From an uncultured Pelagibacteraceae bacterium (GTDB lineage: Bacteria > Pseudomonadota > Alphaproteobacteria > Pelagibacterales > Pelagibacteraceae), in NCBI GenBank assembly GCA_902595625.1, contig CACJQQ010000007.1, positions 1 to 61,829 on the forward strand: DNA of 61,829 nt, read 5' to 3'. The position numbers and the translations under genes were made by a program. Shown here piece by piece: positions 1-9,475 of the stretch (within the stretch, counting starts at the first letter, position 1; every line of letters begins with the position of its first letter). Below the pieces are notes generated by a model. That model ran no database searches, was not told where the DNA came from, and was given only the letters and a program-made list of their open reading frames with translations.

Positions 1-873
1 TAGATTTATTTTGCCTTCCCAAGTAAAAGCTAGACCGGTTCTACCGGATCTAGTGGGCATTACACAATCAAACATATCTATCCCCTCTTTTACAGCGCCT
101 AATATATCTGATGGGGTTCCTACACCCATAAGGTATCTGGGTTTGTTTTTAGGTAAAAATTTAGTGGTCTCATTCAATATTTTAAACATATCAGACTGTT
201 TTTCACCAACTGCTAATCCTCCCATTGCGTATCCATTAAAATCAATCTCTATTAATTTTTCTATACTTTCAATTCTTAAATCTTTATATAAACCACCTTG
301 GGTAATGCCAAAAAGTCCTTTTGATTTATCTTTACCAAATTCAATTTTACTTCTTTTTGCCCAATTTGTAGAAACATTTATTGCATTAGATAAAATTTTC
401 TTATCTTTTGTTAATTTAGGACACTCATCTAAAACCATAACGATATCTGAGTTAATTGATTTTTGAACTTGGATGCTTTTTTCCGGACTTAAAATAATTT
501 TTTTACCATCTATATGGGATTTAAAAATAGCGCCAATTTTTAAATCAATTTTATTGAATTTAGACAAAGACATTATCTGATAACCTCCTGAGTCTGTTAA
601 AATTGGTTTTTGCCAGTTCATGAAATTATGTAGACCGCTAAATTTTTTAAGTATTTCGATTCCAGGTCTCAACAATAAGTGATATGTGTTACCAAGAATT
701 ATTTGTGTACCAGTATTTAGAATATCGTCTGGATATACTCCTTTAACAGAACCGAGTGTGCCTACTGGCATAAAAGTTGGTGTATCTATTACACCCCTTG
801 AGGTATAAATTTTTCCAAGTCTAGCTTTATCATCTTGAGTGATTAACTCAAAAGAAAATTCATTAACTTGCAT
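1..873 (-). CDS. tgt: Queuine/preQ1 tRNA-guanine transglycosylase, 3' end cut by window
   Basis: Exchanges guanine 34 for the queuosine precursor in tRNAs with GUN anticodons (Asp, Asn, His, Tyr). The first 291 residues are present and the C-terminus runs off the left edge; the family is usually about 370 residues. Visible motifs are YHLLLRPG, DSGGYQ at 94-99 (general acid/base Asp94 region), GGLAVGE, and FDCVMPTR with the nucleophile Asp at 269. The C-terminal zinc site lies outside the window. The start is the ATG at 873, giving a family-like N-terminus (MQVNEFSFEL). It is last in a minus-strand run ssb-gyrA-coaD-ppi-tgt, and only 6 bases separate it from the cyclophilin gene. Confidence 0.95.
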   Translation of the reverse strand, partial: MQVNEFSFELITQDDKARLGKIYTSRGVIDTPTFMPVGTLGSVKGVYPDDILNTGTQIILGNTYHLLLRPGIEILKKFSGLHNFMNWQKPILTDSGGYQIMSLSKFNKIDLKIGAIFKSHIDGKKIILSPEKSIQVQKSINSDIVMVLDECPKLTKDKKILSNAINVSTNWAKRSKIEFGKDKSKGLFGITQGGLYKDLRIESIEKLIEIDFNGYAMGGLAVGEKQSDMFKILNETTKFLPKNKPRYLMGVGTPSDILGAVKEGIDMFDCVMPTRSGRTGLAFTWEGKINL

Positions 874-879
874 TTAATT

Positions 880-1437
880 TTATTTGGATCTGATCGAAAT
901 AATTTTATCAGGATTTGGAACCGCGCCACTGTTTGGATCACCTTTTTTAATCATGTCTATGAATTCCATTCCTTTTACAACTTTACCAAAAGCAGAGTAC
1001 TGTCTATCTAAATGAGGTGCTGAGTCAAAACAAATAAAAAATTGGCTATTAGCACTATTAGGGTCAGCTGATCTTGCGGCAGAAAGTATACCTCTTGTGT
1101 GTGCTACATCAGTAAATTCTGCTTTAAGATTTGGTAAATCCGACCCACCCGTTCCCGCTAATGATAAATCAAAATCAGCATTATTTGAATTTCCAAATTT
1201 CACGTCTCCAGTTTGAGCCATAAAACCATCTATAACTCTATGAAAAACCACACCATCATACTTCCCGCTGTCAGCTAACTCTCGAAATCTTTTTACGTGG
1301 TTAGGTGCTTTCTCTGGATAAAGTTCTATTTCAACATCACCATATGTTAATTTTAAAATCATAAAATTATTTTGTGCAAGAATATTGCTTGTTACTAAAC
1401 TAAAAAACAAGATAAATAAATAGATATTTTTTTTCAT
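880..1437 (-). CDS. Periplasmic cyclophilin-type peptidyl-prolyl isomerase
   Basis: Catalyses cis-trans isomerisation of Xaa-Pro bonds. The first 21 or so residues form a Sec signal peptide (Lys-rich start, hydrophobic core, cleavage near ILA-QN), so it should act in the periplasm. The 185-residue protein is a minimal single-domain cyclophilin. FHRVIDGFMAQTGD at 65-78 includes the catalytic Arg67 and Gln74, and SQFFI at 131-135 supplies the proline-pocket Phe. Its ATG shares one base with the coaD stop codon (TAATG), suggesting translational coupling. Cytoplasmic PpiB-like function cannot be excluded if the N-terminus is not cleaved, but the signal is convincing. Confidence 0.92.
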   Translation of the reverse strand: MKKNIYLFILFFSLVTSNILAQNNFMILKLTYGDVEIELYPEKAPNHVKRFRELADSGKYDGVVFHRVIDGFMAQTGDVKFGNSNNADFDLSLAGTGGSDLPNLKAEFTDVAHTRGILSAARSADPNSANSQFFICFDSAPHLDRQYSAFGKVVKGMEFIDMIKKGDPNSGAVPNPDKIISIRSK

Positions 1438-1925
1438 TAAATTTTATTTTGAAGCATTTTTACTGTAGATCTAGTAACAAATCTATCTATATCTCCCCCT
1501 AGGCTAGCGATTTCTTTCACAAACTTGGATGATATAATTTGGTTTTCAACATCGGACATTAAGAACATTGTTTCAATTTTAGAATTAAGTTTTTTATTCA
1601 TGCCTGCTAGTTGAAATTCATATTCAAAATCTGACACTGCTCTTAAACCTCTGATAATTGTACTGGCTTTATATTTTTTACATAAATCAATTGTTAAATC
1701 GTCAAAAGAAACTACTTTAATCTTTTTTTTACTCAAACTTAAATCCTTAAATAATGAATTATTAATTATGCTCAACCTATCCTCAATAGAAAAATGATAA
1801 TTTTTATTAGCGTTATCTGTTGTGGCAACAATTAATTTATCAAATACATTTAATGATTTTTTAATTACGTCTATATGTCCATATGTTATCGGATCGAAAG
1901 TACCTGGGTAAATAGCAATGTTCAT
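1437..1925 (-). CDS. coaD: Phosphopantetheine adenylyltransferase
   Basis: Makes dephospho-CoA from ATP and 4'-phosphopantetheine, the penultimate step of CoA synthesis. The protein is 162 residues, the usual length. It has the nucleotidyltransferase signature GTFDPITYGH at 8-17 (TYGH at 14-17), the RGLR motif at 92-95, and ISSKFVKE at 131-138. I chose the ATG at 1925 because family members begin right at the first strand (MNIAIYPGTFDP). An in-frame upstream ATG at 1946 would add seven residues lying inside the end of gyrA. The chosen start sits 2 bases from the gyrA stop. Confidence 0.96.
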   Translation of the reverse strand: MNIAIYPGTFDPITYGHIDVIKKSLNVFDKLIVATTDNANKNYHFSIEDRLSIINNSLFKDLSLSKKKIKVVSFDDLTIDLCKKYKASTIIRGLRAVSDFEYEFQLAGMNKKLNSKIETMFLMSDVENQIISSKFVKEIASLGGDIDRFVTRSTVKMLQNKI

Positions 1926-1926
1926 T

Positions 1927-4500
1927 TTATTGTATATTGTCTTCAATTTTAATCACAGATACAACTTTTTCGCTACCTGATAATTTTTTTATTCTTACAC
2001 CTTGAGTATTTCGACCAGCTACTCTTATTTCTTTAACAGCACATCTCATAATACTTCCTTTATCAGTTGAAAGAATAATTTCATCACTTTCACTCACAAC
2101 TAAAGAAGAGGATATATTGCCATTTCTAGGTGAGTTAATAATTCCAATTATACCTTTCCCGCCTCTATTAGTTACTCTATAATCTAAATAGGATGATCTC
2201 TTGCCATATCCATTCTCTGAAACTGATAAAATATATTTTTCAACTCCAGTTTTAATTTTTTCATCCTTTTTAATAGTTTTTGAATCAATTTTACTATTAT
2301 CTAATATTGATAAAGAAATAACTTTGTCTTTATCATTTAATTGAATACCTTTAATACCTTTCGAGGCTCTTCCTTTAAATAATCTTAATTTTTTAGACTT
2401 AAACCTAATGCATTTACCAAATTGTGTACTTAATAAAATATCTTGATCATCTCTACAAATTTTTACTCCTATAATTCTATCATCTTGGTCTAATTTCATA
2501 GCAATTTTTCCGCTATTATTAATGTTTACGAAATCCTCTAGAGTATTTTTTCTAATATTTCCTTTTGAAGTAGCAAAAACAACCATTAAATTTTTCCATT
2601 CAGTTTCATCTTCAGGCAAAGGCATTATTGAACTTATCGAATGATGGCTTTTAAGCGGTAAGATATTAAATATAGATTTTCCTTTAGAAGCTGCAGTCCC
2701 TTCAGGAATTTTATGTGCTTTAATTTTATAAACTAAGCCTTGAGTTGAAAAAAAGAGAACAGGTGTATGTGTATTTGCAGTGAATATTTGGACTACAAAA
2801 TCTTCTTCTCTAGTCGAAATACCCGTTTTTCCTTTTCCTCCTCTTTTTTGAGCTTTTAATGAACTTAAAGGGCTGCGTTTTATATAACCTTGATTTGTAA
2901 TACTTATAACAACAGACTCTTTTTGAATTGTTTCTTCAATATTATAATTAAGAACTGCATCAATGATTTTTGTTTTTCTTGGTGAGGAAAATTTATCTTT
3001 TATAATTTCTAATTCTTCTGTAATTAATTTATATAAAGCTTTTTTAGAATTTATAATCTTAATATATTCAATTATCAGTTTAGCTAATTTATTTATTTCA
3101 CTTTCAATCTCCCCGATGCCATAAGCAGTTAATTTTTGTAACTTAAGTTCTAAAATAGCATTTACTTGTTCATTTGACAAAGAATAGCTAGTTACATTTT
3201 TCTTTTTTTCAATTAAGGAAATTAATTTAATACTTTTTTTAATTTTCCATTTTTTAGATAACAGATTTTTTTTTGCTACATCTGTATCTTTTGAATTCTT
3301 TATAATCTTTATTATTTCATCTATATTTTCTACTGCAGTAGCTAAACCAATTAAAATGTGAGCTCGTTCTTCAGCTTTTTTTAAATCAAATTTAACTCTC
3401 TTGATAACTGTATCTTCTCTAAATTTTAAAAATTCAGATATAAATTCTTTTAAATTTAAAATTTTAGGTTTGTTATTTACAATTGCTAAAGTATTAAATC
3501 CAAAAGAACTCTCTATATTTGTTAATTTATACAATTGTCTCCTTATTGTCTCTGGTTCAGTGCTTTTTCTCAATTCTATAACTACACGAATACCTTCTCT
3601 GTTGGATTCGTCTCGTATATCTCTTATTCCCTCAATTTTTTTATCTCTAACAAGTTGAGCAATTTTTTCGATTAAAATAGATTTATTTACTTGATAGGGA
3701 ATTGATTTAATTATCAGCGTTTCTCTTCCACTTTTTTTTTCCTCTAAATCAATTTCACCTCTTATTTTAAATGAACCTCGACCTTTGTTATAACCTTGTT
3801 TTATTATGTCTTTACCAATAATAATTCCACCAGTAGGAAAATCCGGCCCGGGTATATGCTTCATTAATTGGGATACTGTAATATCTTTATTGTTAATATA
3901 AGCTATAGTTCCATTAATAATTTCTCCAAGATTATGCGGGGGAATACTAGTTGCCATCCCAACTGCAATACCACCTGCCCCGTTAACTAAAATATTGGGA
4001 TACTGAGATGGTAGAACTTCAGGTTCTTTTTCAGTTTCGTCATAATTACTTCTATAAATGACAGTGTTTTTTTCTAAATCTTCAGTTAAAAATTGTGCAA
4101 TTCTACCTAATTTAGTTTCTGTGTATCTCATTGCGGCTGGAGGGTCTCCATCTATTGAGCCAAAATTACCTTGTCCGGTTATTAAAGGAACACTCATTGA
4201 AAAATCTTGAACTAACCTTACCAAAGCATCATAAACGGATTGATCACCGTGTGGGTGATATTTACCTATTACGTCACCTACAATACGTGCAGATTTTCTG
4301 AAAGGTTTTGACCAATCGTATCCACCTTTATACATTGCGTATATAATTCTTCTATGTACAGGTTTTAATCCATCTCTTACATCTGGTAGAGCCCTGCTAA
4401 CTATTACGCTCATTGCATAAGATAAATAAGACGAACTCATTTCATCTTGTACAAATATAGGTTTAAAAGACTTATTATTCTCTACAGTATTTTTTTCCAT
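1927..4500 (-). CDS. gyrA: DNA gyrase subunit A
   Basis: Breakage-reunion subunit of gyrase, which introduces negative supercoils together with GyrB (not in this window). At 857 residues it is full length. The catalytic tyrosine is Tyr126 in AAMRYTE. The quinolone-determining helix reads [15 protein letters not shown] at 81-95, and the C-terminal beta-pinwheel carries the GyrA box QKRGGKG at 551-557, which separates it from ParC. The residue equivalent to E. coli Ser83 is Gln87 while the acidic position Asp91 is kept. It lies between ssb (5 bases upstream) and coaD, an order common in alphaproteobacteria. Confidence 0.98.
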   Translation of the reverse strand: MEKNTVENNKSFKPIFVQDEMSSSYLSYAMSVIVSRALPDVRDGLKPVHRRIIYAMYKGGYDWSKPFRKSARIVGDVIGKYHPHGDQSVYDALVRLVQDFSMSVPLITGQGNFGSIDGDPPAAMRYTETKLGRIAQFLTEDLEKNTVIYRSNYDETEKEPEVLPSQYPNILVNGAGGIAVGMATSIPPHNLGEIINGTIAYINNKDITVSQLMKHIPGPDFPTGGIIIGKDIIKQGYNKGRGSFKIRGEIDLEEKKSGRETLIIKSIPYQVNKSILIEKIAQLVRDKKIEGIRDIRDESNREGIRVVIELRKSTEPETIRRQLYKLTNIESSFGFNTLAIVNNKPKILNLKEFISEFLKFREDTVIKRVKFDLKKAEERAHILIGLATAVENIDEIIKIIKNSKDTDVAKKNLLSKKWKIKKSIKLISLIEKKKNVTSYSLSNEQVNAILELKLQKLTAYGIGEIESEINKLAKLIIEYIKIINSKKALYKLITEELEIIKDKFSSPRKTKIIDAVLNYNIEETIQKESVVISITNQGYIKRSPLSSLKAQKRGGKGKTGISTREEDFVVQIFTANTHTPVLFFSTQGLVYKIKAHKIPEGTAASKGKSIFNILPLKSHHSISSIMPLPEDETEWKNLMVVFATSKGNIRKNTLEDFVNINNSGKIAMKLDQDDRIIGVKICRDDQDILLSTQFGKCIRFKSKKLRLFKGRASKGIKGIQLNDKDKVISLSILDNSKIDSKTIKKDEKIKTGVEKYILSVSENGYGKRSSYLDYRVTNRGGKGIIGIINSPRNGNISSSLVVSESDEIILSTDKGSIMRCAVKEIRVAGRNTQGVRIKKLSGSEKVVSVIKIEDNIQ

Positions 4501-4505
4501 GAAAT

Positions 4506-4964
4506 TTAGAATGGAATTTCATCATCTAAATCAGTGTTTTCTTGATTTAGGCTATCATTAGGTAATGAACTTTTGTTTTCTGAGACAAGGTTTGAGTTAC
4601 CATTACTACCTCTGCTATCCAACATCGTTAAACTTGAGTTGTAGCCTTGAAGAACAATCTCAGTTGAATATTTATCTTGACCGGTCGCTTCGTCTTTCCA
4701 TTTTCTAGTGCTTAATTGACCTTCAATATATACATTGGCGCCTTTCTTAACATATTGCTGAACGACATTGACCAAACCTTCATTAAAAATCACTACTCTG
4801 TGCCACTCTGTTTTTTCTTTTCGCTCTCCACTAGATTTATCTTTCCAGCTTTGGCTTGTTGCTATACTTAATCTAGCAACGCTTTTTCCATTAACCATTT
4901 GCTTAATTTCAGGGTCTGCGCCTAAACGACCTATTAATTGTACTTTATTTAAACTTCCAGCCAT
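4506..4964 (-). CDS. ssb: Single-stranded DNA-binding protein
   Basis: Coats single-stranded DNA in replication, repair and recombination and recruits partners by its tail. The 152-residue protein has an OB fold over residues 1-110 (NKVQLIGRLGADPEI near the start, WHRVVIF at 55-60). A low-complexity Ser/Asn linker follows, then the partner-binding acidic tip DLDDEIPF at the extreme C-terminus. It is divergent from uvrA across about 100 bp, a pairing widespread in proteobacteria. The operon continues into gyrA 5 bases downstream. Confidence 0.97.
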   Translation of the reverse strand: MAGSLNKVQLIGRLGADPEIKQMVNGKSVARLSIATSQSWKDKSSGERKEKTEWHRVVIFNEGLVNVVQQYVKKGANVYIEGQLSTRKWKDEATGQDKYSTEIVLQGYNSSLTMLDSRGSNGNSNLVSENKSSLPNDSLNQENTDLDDEIPF

Positions 4965-5066
4965 AATAATTTTGAATAAATTTTGATTTATTATTTATAA
5001 AAAGTAATTATTTATATCATAATTAGCTAATAATTATAAGGTGTATGTTATTTTGGGGAATAAATT
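4965..5066. promoter_or_regulatory. Divergent ssb/uvrA promoter region without a LexA box
   Basis: This 102-bp, almost purely A/T spacer must hold promoters for both genes. I find no GTTC in either orientation, so there is no alphaproteobacterial LexA box (GTTC-N7-GTTC), and no CTGT-N8-ACAG. A short perfect palindrome ATTAGCTAAT lies at 5022-5031. A clear Shine-Dalgarno run (GGGGA) sits at about 5054-5058, ahead of the uvrA ATG. I could not assign confident -35/-10 pairs because A/T hexamers are too frequent here. Confidence 0.6.
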
Positions 5067-7946
5067 ATGTTGAAAAAAATCGTTGTAAAAGGCGCTAAAG
5101 AACACAACTTAAAAAATGTTTCTCTCGAAATCCCAAAAGAGAAACTAGTTGTCATAACTGGACTATCTGGATCAGGAAAATCATCTTTAGCATTTGATAC
5201 AATTTATGCTGAGGGACAAAGGAGATATGTGGAAAGTCTTTCATCTTACGCAAGACAATTTCTTGATAAGATGAAAAAACCTAAAGTGGATTTAATCGAA
5301 GGTTTAAGTCCAGCTATATCTATAGAACAAAAAAATACTTCAAAAAATCCAAGGTCAACTGTAGCGACAGTTACTGAGATCTATGACTATATGAGAGTCC
5401 TTTTTGCAAGAGTTGGAGTTCCTTATTCACCATTTACGGGAAAGCCTATTGTTTCACAGCCAATAAGTGAAATGGTGGATAAAATTAAGAAACTGCCCAA
5501 AGACAGCACGATCTATCTTCTTGCACCAATAGTAAGAGGAAGAAAAGGAGAATATAAGAAAGAAATACTTAATTACAAAAAAAGAGGTTTTACAAAAATA
5601 AAAGTTGATGGAAAATATTTAAATATTGATGAATTTCCAAATTTAAATAAAAAACTAAAACACGAAATTTCAATAATTGTGGATAGAGTAATTCTTAACT
5701 CTAACCTTGGGAATAGATTGGCTGATAGTGTAGAAACAGCAGTAAACCTCTCAAATGGATTACTTGTAGTAGAATACGAAAATGAAACATTACCTAAAAA
5801 ATTTAGAAAACTTGAAACAATCACTTTTTCCTCAAAATTTTCGTGTCCAGAAAGTGGATTTACAATTGAGGAGATAGAACCAAGGCTTTTTTCATTTAAT
5901 TCCCCATACGGAGCTTGTGAAGAATGTGAAGGAATTGGTCATAACTTAAATGTAGATCCTAATTTAGTTGTTTCTGATCCAAAAAAAAGTCTTCAAGATG
6001 GCGCTATTGAACCATGGGCTAAATCTACTTCTCTTTATTACGCACAAACCTTAGCGTCTTTAGCTAAACATTATAAATTTTCAATTTCAGATTCTTGGAG
6101 AAAAATTCCAAAGAGAATTCAGGACGTTATTTTATATGGGTCAGACGAAGAAGAAATAAAATTTTCATACGATGATGGATACGAAGCTTATACTACAAAA
6201 AAAACTTTTGAAGGCGTGGTTAATAATCTTGAAAGGCGCTATTTAGAAACTGATAGTGAGTGGAAAAGAGAGGAAATATCTCAATATCAAAGTGAGACTG
6301 CGTGCGAAAAATGCAAAGGGATGAGGTTAAAAGATGAGGCACTTTGTGTAAAAATTAATTCATTAAACATAAGTGAAGTCACTGAAAAATCAATTGATGA
6401 TGCACAAAAATGGTTTGAAAATTTACAAAATGTATTAACTGAACGAGAAAATAAAATAGCACAACATATTTTAAAAGAAATAAACGAAAGACTGAACTTC
6501 CTATTAAATGTTGGTTTAAATTATTTAACTTTATCAAGAGAGTCAGGTACTTTGTCTGGAGGAGAGGCACAAAGAATTAGATTAGCTTCTCAAATAGGTT
6601 CGGGTCTTACAGGTGTATTATATGTATTAGACGAACCTTCTATTGGTTTACATCAAAGAGATAATAAAAAATTAATAAAAGCTCTGAAAAAGCTAAGAGA
6701 TCTAGGAAACACTGTAATTGTTGTTGAACATGATATTGAAACAATGGAAAATTCAGATCATATTATTGATATTGGGCCTGAAGCTGGATTGAATGGAGGA
6801 CAAATAGTAGCTAATGGAACTGTTAAAGAAATTATTTCTAATGAAAATAGTATTACTGGTGACTATTTATCTGGAAAGAAATTTATAGCAATTCCAAAAA
6901 AAAGAAGATCTGCAAAGAATGGAAGGTTTATTGAAATAAGTGGCGCAAGTGGAAATAATTTAAAAAAGGTAAATTTAAAAATACCAGTTGGAACTTTTAC
7001 TTGTGTTACAGGAGTTTCAGGCAGTGGAAAATCAACTTTAATTTTGCACACTTTATATAATGCATTTAATTTAATGTTAAATAAAAATAAAAGTCGTAAA
7101 GTTCCAAAAGCTTTCACAGGTTTCAAAGGAACTGAATTAATTGATAAAATTATAGATATAGATCAATCCCCTATTGGAAGAACGCCTAGATCTAACCCTG
7201 CTACTTACACAGGTGCTTTTGGACCAATAAGGGAATGGTTTGCTGGATTACCCGAGTCAAAAGCAAGAGGATATAAAGTTGGAAGGTATTCTTTTAACGT
7301 AAAAGGTGGAAGATGTGAAACATGTGAAGGTGATGGAGTTATAACCTATGAAATGCATTTTTTACCTGATGTATTTATTCCTTGTGATACTTGTAAAGGG
7401 GCAAGATATAATAGAGAAACATTAGAAATTAGGTTCAAAAATAAAAATATTGCAGATGTTCTAGATATGACTGTTGAAGAGGGCTGTGAGTTTTTTGAGA
7501 ACATACAATCAATAAGATCAAAATTAATAACTCTCAAACACGTCGGTCTTGGTTATATGAAAATAGGTCAACAAGCTACAACGTTATCCGGTGGTGAAGC
7601 TCAAAGAATTAAATTAGCGAAAGAATTATCAAAAAGACCAACTGGAAGAACTTTATATATACTAGATGAGCCCACAACTGGGCTGCATTCACACGATATA
7701 AAAAAATTATTAGAAATTCTCCAAGCGTTCGCGAATACTGGAAATACGGTAGTTGTAATAGAGCATAATTTAGATGTTATCAAAACAGCTGACCATATAA
7801 TTGATATGGGTCCTGAGGGGGGTGTAAATGGAGGAAAAATTATCGCAGAGGGTACACCAGAAAAAGTATCAACAGTCAAAGAAAGTTACACAGGTAAGTT
7901 TATTAAAGAAATTATGGGTGAAAATCCTATGAAAAAAACTGCCTGA
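5067..7946 (+). CDS. uvrA: Excinuclease ABC subunit A
   Basis: Damage-recognition ATPase of nucleotide excision repair; it loads UvrB on distorted DNA. The 959-residue protein has the tandem ABC architecture. The first Walker A is GLSGSGKSS at 32-40. A CxxC zinc module (CEEC) follows in the first half, then the signature [12 protein letters not shown]. The second Walker A is GVSGSGKST, with the CETC/CDTC zinc finger inserted after it, and the second signature is [12 protein letters not shown]. All ATPase motifs look intact. It is divergent from ssb, and the next gene follows after 27 bases. Confidence 0.98.
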   Translation: MLKKIVVKGAKEHNLKNVSLEIPKEKLVVITGLSGSGKSSLAFDTIYAEGQRRYVESLSSYARQFLDKMKKPKVDLIEGLSPAISIEQKNTSKNPRSTVATVTEIYDYMRVLFARVGVPYSPFTGKPIVSQPISEMVDKIKKLPKDSTIYLLAPIVRGRKGEYKKEILNYKKRGFTKIKVDGKYLNIDEFPNLNKKLKHEISIIVDRVILNSNLGNRLADSVETAVNLSNGLLVVEYENETLPKKFRKLETITFSSKFSCPESGFTIEEIEPRLFSFNSPYGACEECEGIGHNLNVDPNLVVSDPKKSLQDGAIEPWAKSTSLYYAQTLASLAKHYKFSISDSWRKIPKRIQDVILYGSDEEEIKFSYDDGYEAYTTKKTFEGVVNNLERRYLETDSEWKREEISQYQSETACEKCKGMRLKDEALCVKINSLNISEVTEKSIDDAQKWFENLQNVLTERENKIAQHILKEINERLNFLLNVGLNYLTLSRESGTLSGGEAQRIRLASQIGSGLTGVLYVLDEPSIGLHQRDNKKLIKALKKLRDLGNTVIVVEHDIETMENSDHIIDIGPEAGLNGGQIVANGTVKEIISNENSITGDYLSGKKFIAIPKKRRSAKNGRFIEISGASGNNLKKVNLKIPVGTFTCVTGVSGSGKSTLILHTLYNAFNLMLNKNKSRKVPKAFTGFKGTELIDKIIDIDQSPIGRTPRSNPATYTGAFGPIREWFAGLPESKARGYKVGRYSFNVKGGRCETCEGDGVITYEMHFLPDVFIPCDTCKGARYNRETLEIRFKNKNIADVLDMTVEEGCEFFENIQSIRSKLITLKHVGLGYMKIGQQATTLSGGEAQRIKLAKELSKRPTGRTLYILDEPTTGLHSHDIKKLLEILQAFANTGNTVVVIEHNLDVIKTADHIIDMGPEGGVNGGKIIAEGTPEKVSTVKESYTGKFIKEIMGENPMKKTA

Positions 7947-7973
7947 AATTAAAAATTATGTTATAATGGAATC

Positions 7974-8576
7974 ATGACCAATATATTGCAATCACTCTCA
8001 AAAACTATTCACCTTTCCCTAGGTATAGCTGTATTGTTATTTTTAGGTCTACATTTCTTTGGTGAAGGTTTTGCTTTTGATACGATATTTTGGAGCTGGT
8101 TATTTAGATTTATTCATGTTGTTGTTGCAATAATGTGGATAGGTTTACTGTGGTATTTCAATTTTGTTCAGATCCCAAATATGCCTAAAATTCCCGATGA
8201 ACAAAAACCAGCAATAGGAAAAGTAATTGCTCCAGCGGCACTATTTTATTTTAGATGGGCAGCTGCTATTACGGTTATATCCGGATTAATTTTAGCATGG
8301 ATTAATGGATACGTTCATAGCGCAATGATTTTAGGCCTTGATGGATCTGGAGGCAAAAATACTGCAATTGGTATTGGTATGTGGTTGGGTTTAATAATGG
8401 CCTATAATGTTTGGTTTGTAATTTGGCCTAATCAGAAGAAAGCACTTGGTATGGTTGAAGTTACTCCAGAAGTAAAAGCTGCTTCAGCTAAAACTGCAAT
8501 GTTATTTTCGAGAACAAATACGCTTCTATCTTTACCAATGTTGTTATCAATGGTAGCAGCCCAGAATCTTTATTAA
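7974..8576 (+). CDS. PuuD-like multi-spanning membrane protein without cytochrome domain
   Basis: A 200-residue integral membrane protein with about five predicted helices (12-29, 41-63, 90-110, 131-152, 182-198). Its sequence (RFIHVVVAIMWIG at 45-57; MAYNVWFVIWPNQKKALGM at 142-160) resembles the N-terminal membrane domain of urate hydroxylase PuuD, often annotated COG3748/DUF989. PuuD itself carries an added C-terminal cytochrome c domain that is absent here. His13, His27 and His48 are candidate heme ligands, but that is speculation. No purine-degradation gene is nearby, so a urate-oxidising role is unproven. It ends 2 bases from the convergent secF stop. Confidence 0.7.
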   Translation: MTNILQSLSKTIHLSLGIAVLLFLGLHFFGEGFAFDTIFWSWLFRFIHVVVAIMWIGLLWYFNFVQIPNMPKIPDEQKPAIGKVIAPAALFYFRWAAAITVISGLILAWINGYVHSAMILGLDGSGGKNTAIGIGMWLGLIMAYNVWFVIWPNQKKALGMVEVTPEVKAASAKTAMLFSRTNTLLSLPMLLSMVAAQNLY

Positions 8577-8578
8577 TT

Positions 8579-9475
8579 TTAAGGAACTATTTTTTCTTCT
8601 TCTTTTTCTATAGTTTTATAACTTACTTTGAAATATTTCAAAATTGGTGAAGCTACAAATATAGAAGAATATGTACCTACTAAAACACCTAAAATCATAG
8701 CAAAAGAAAATCCTCTTAAAATCTCACCACCTAAAATAAATATTGAGAATAATGCTAATAAAGTGGTAACAGATGTAATAATTGTTCGAGCTAAAGTTTC
8801 GTTAATCGATAAATTTGCTATATCCTTTATATCTAACTTGTGAAATTTTCCTAGATTTTCTCTGATCCTGTCATATATTACCACTGTATCATTCATCGAA
8901 TAACCGACAATAGTTAAAACAGCAGCAATTATTGAAAGGTTTATCTCTAACGCTAAAAGTGAAAAGATGCCAAGTGTTATTATTACGTCATGAAATAAAG
9001 CTATGATAGAACCTATGCTAAATTGCCATTCAAATCTTACCCAAATGTAAAAAAGCATTGCTGCTAAAGACAATGAGATAGCAATTATACCAGATTGTAA
9101 TAATTCTGCACTTACCTTTGGACCTACATTTTCCACTCGTCTAAAGTTAACATCAGTATTTAAACTGTCGGATAGATTTTTTTTAATTTCCGGAATTAAT
9201 TTATTATTATCTCCCTTTTGTTCAACTTTAATTAAAAAATCGCCTTCTTTACCAAATTTTTTCACATTAACATCTCCTAAATTCATATTTTTAAGAACAT
9301 CCCGTATTGAAGAAGCTTCAGTATTATTTGATCTTAATTCGATAAGCGTGCCTCCCTTAAAATCAATTCCATAATTTAAGCCTTTAAATGCAATCAAAAT
9401 AATACTTATTAAAAAAAGTATTACTGAGAAAATATTGGCATGCTTGAATTTCGATGAAAAATTATAATTTGTCAT
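8579..9475 (-). CDS. secF: Protein translocase subunit SecF
   Basis: Works with SecD and YajC to use the proton-motive force for late stages of Sec-dependent export. The 298 residues give the usual six-helix RND-like fold: a first helix near 14-34, a periplasmic domain starting GIDFKGGTLIELR, and five C-terminal helices containing the conserved SMNDTVVIYDRIREN segment. The start overlaps the secD stop by one base (TAATG), indicating coupled translation in the yajC-secD-secF operon. Confidence 0.97.
   Translation of the reverse strand: MTNYNFSSKFKHANIFSVILFLISIILIAFKGLNYGIDFKGGTLIELRSNNTEASSIRDVLKNMNLGDVNVKKFGKEGDFLIKVEQKGDNNKLIPEIKKNLSDSLNTDVNFRRVENVGPKVSAELLQSGIIAISLSLAAMLFYIWVRFEWQFSIGSIIALFHDVIITLGIFSLLALEINLSIIAAVLTIVGYSMNDTVVIYDRIRENLGKFHKLDIKDIANLSINETLARTIITSVTTLLALFSIFILGGEILRGFSFAMILGVLVGTYSSIFVASPILKYFKVSYKTIEKEEEKIVP

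Noticed and set aside
11-466. 151-codon plus-strand frame at the left edge
   Set aside because: Antisense to tgt, whose reading frame has all family motifs.
1926-1946. N-terminal extension of coaD from the upstream ATG
   Set aside because: Adds seven residues absent in the family and overlaps the gyrA end.
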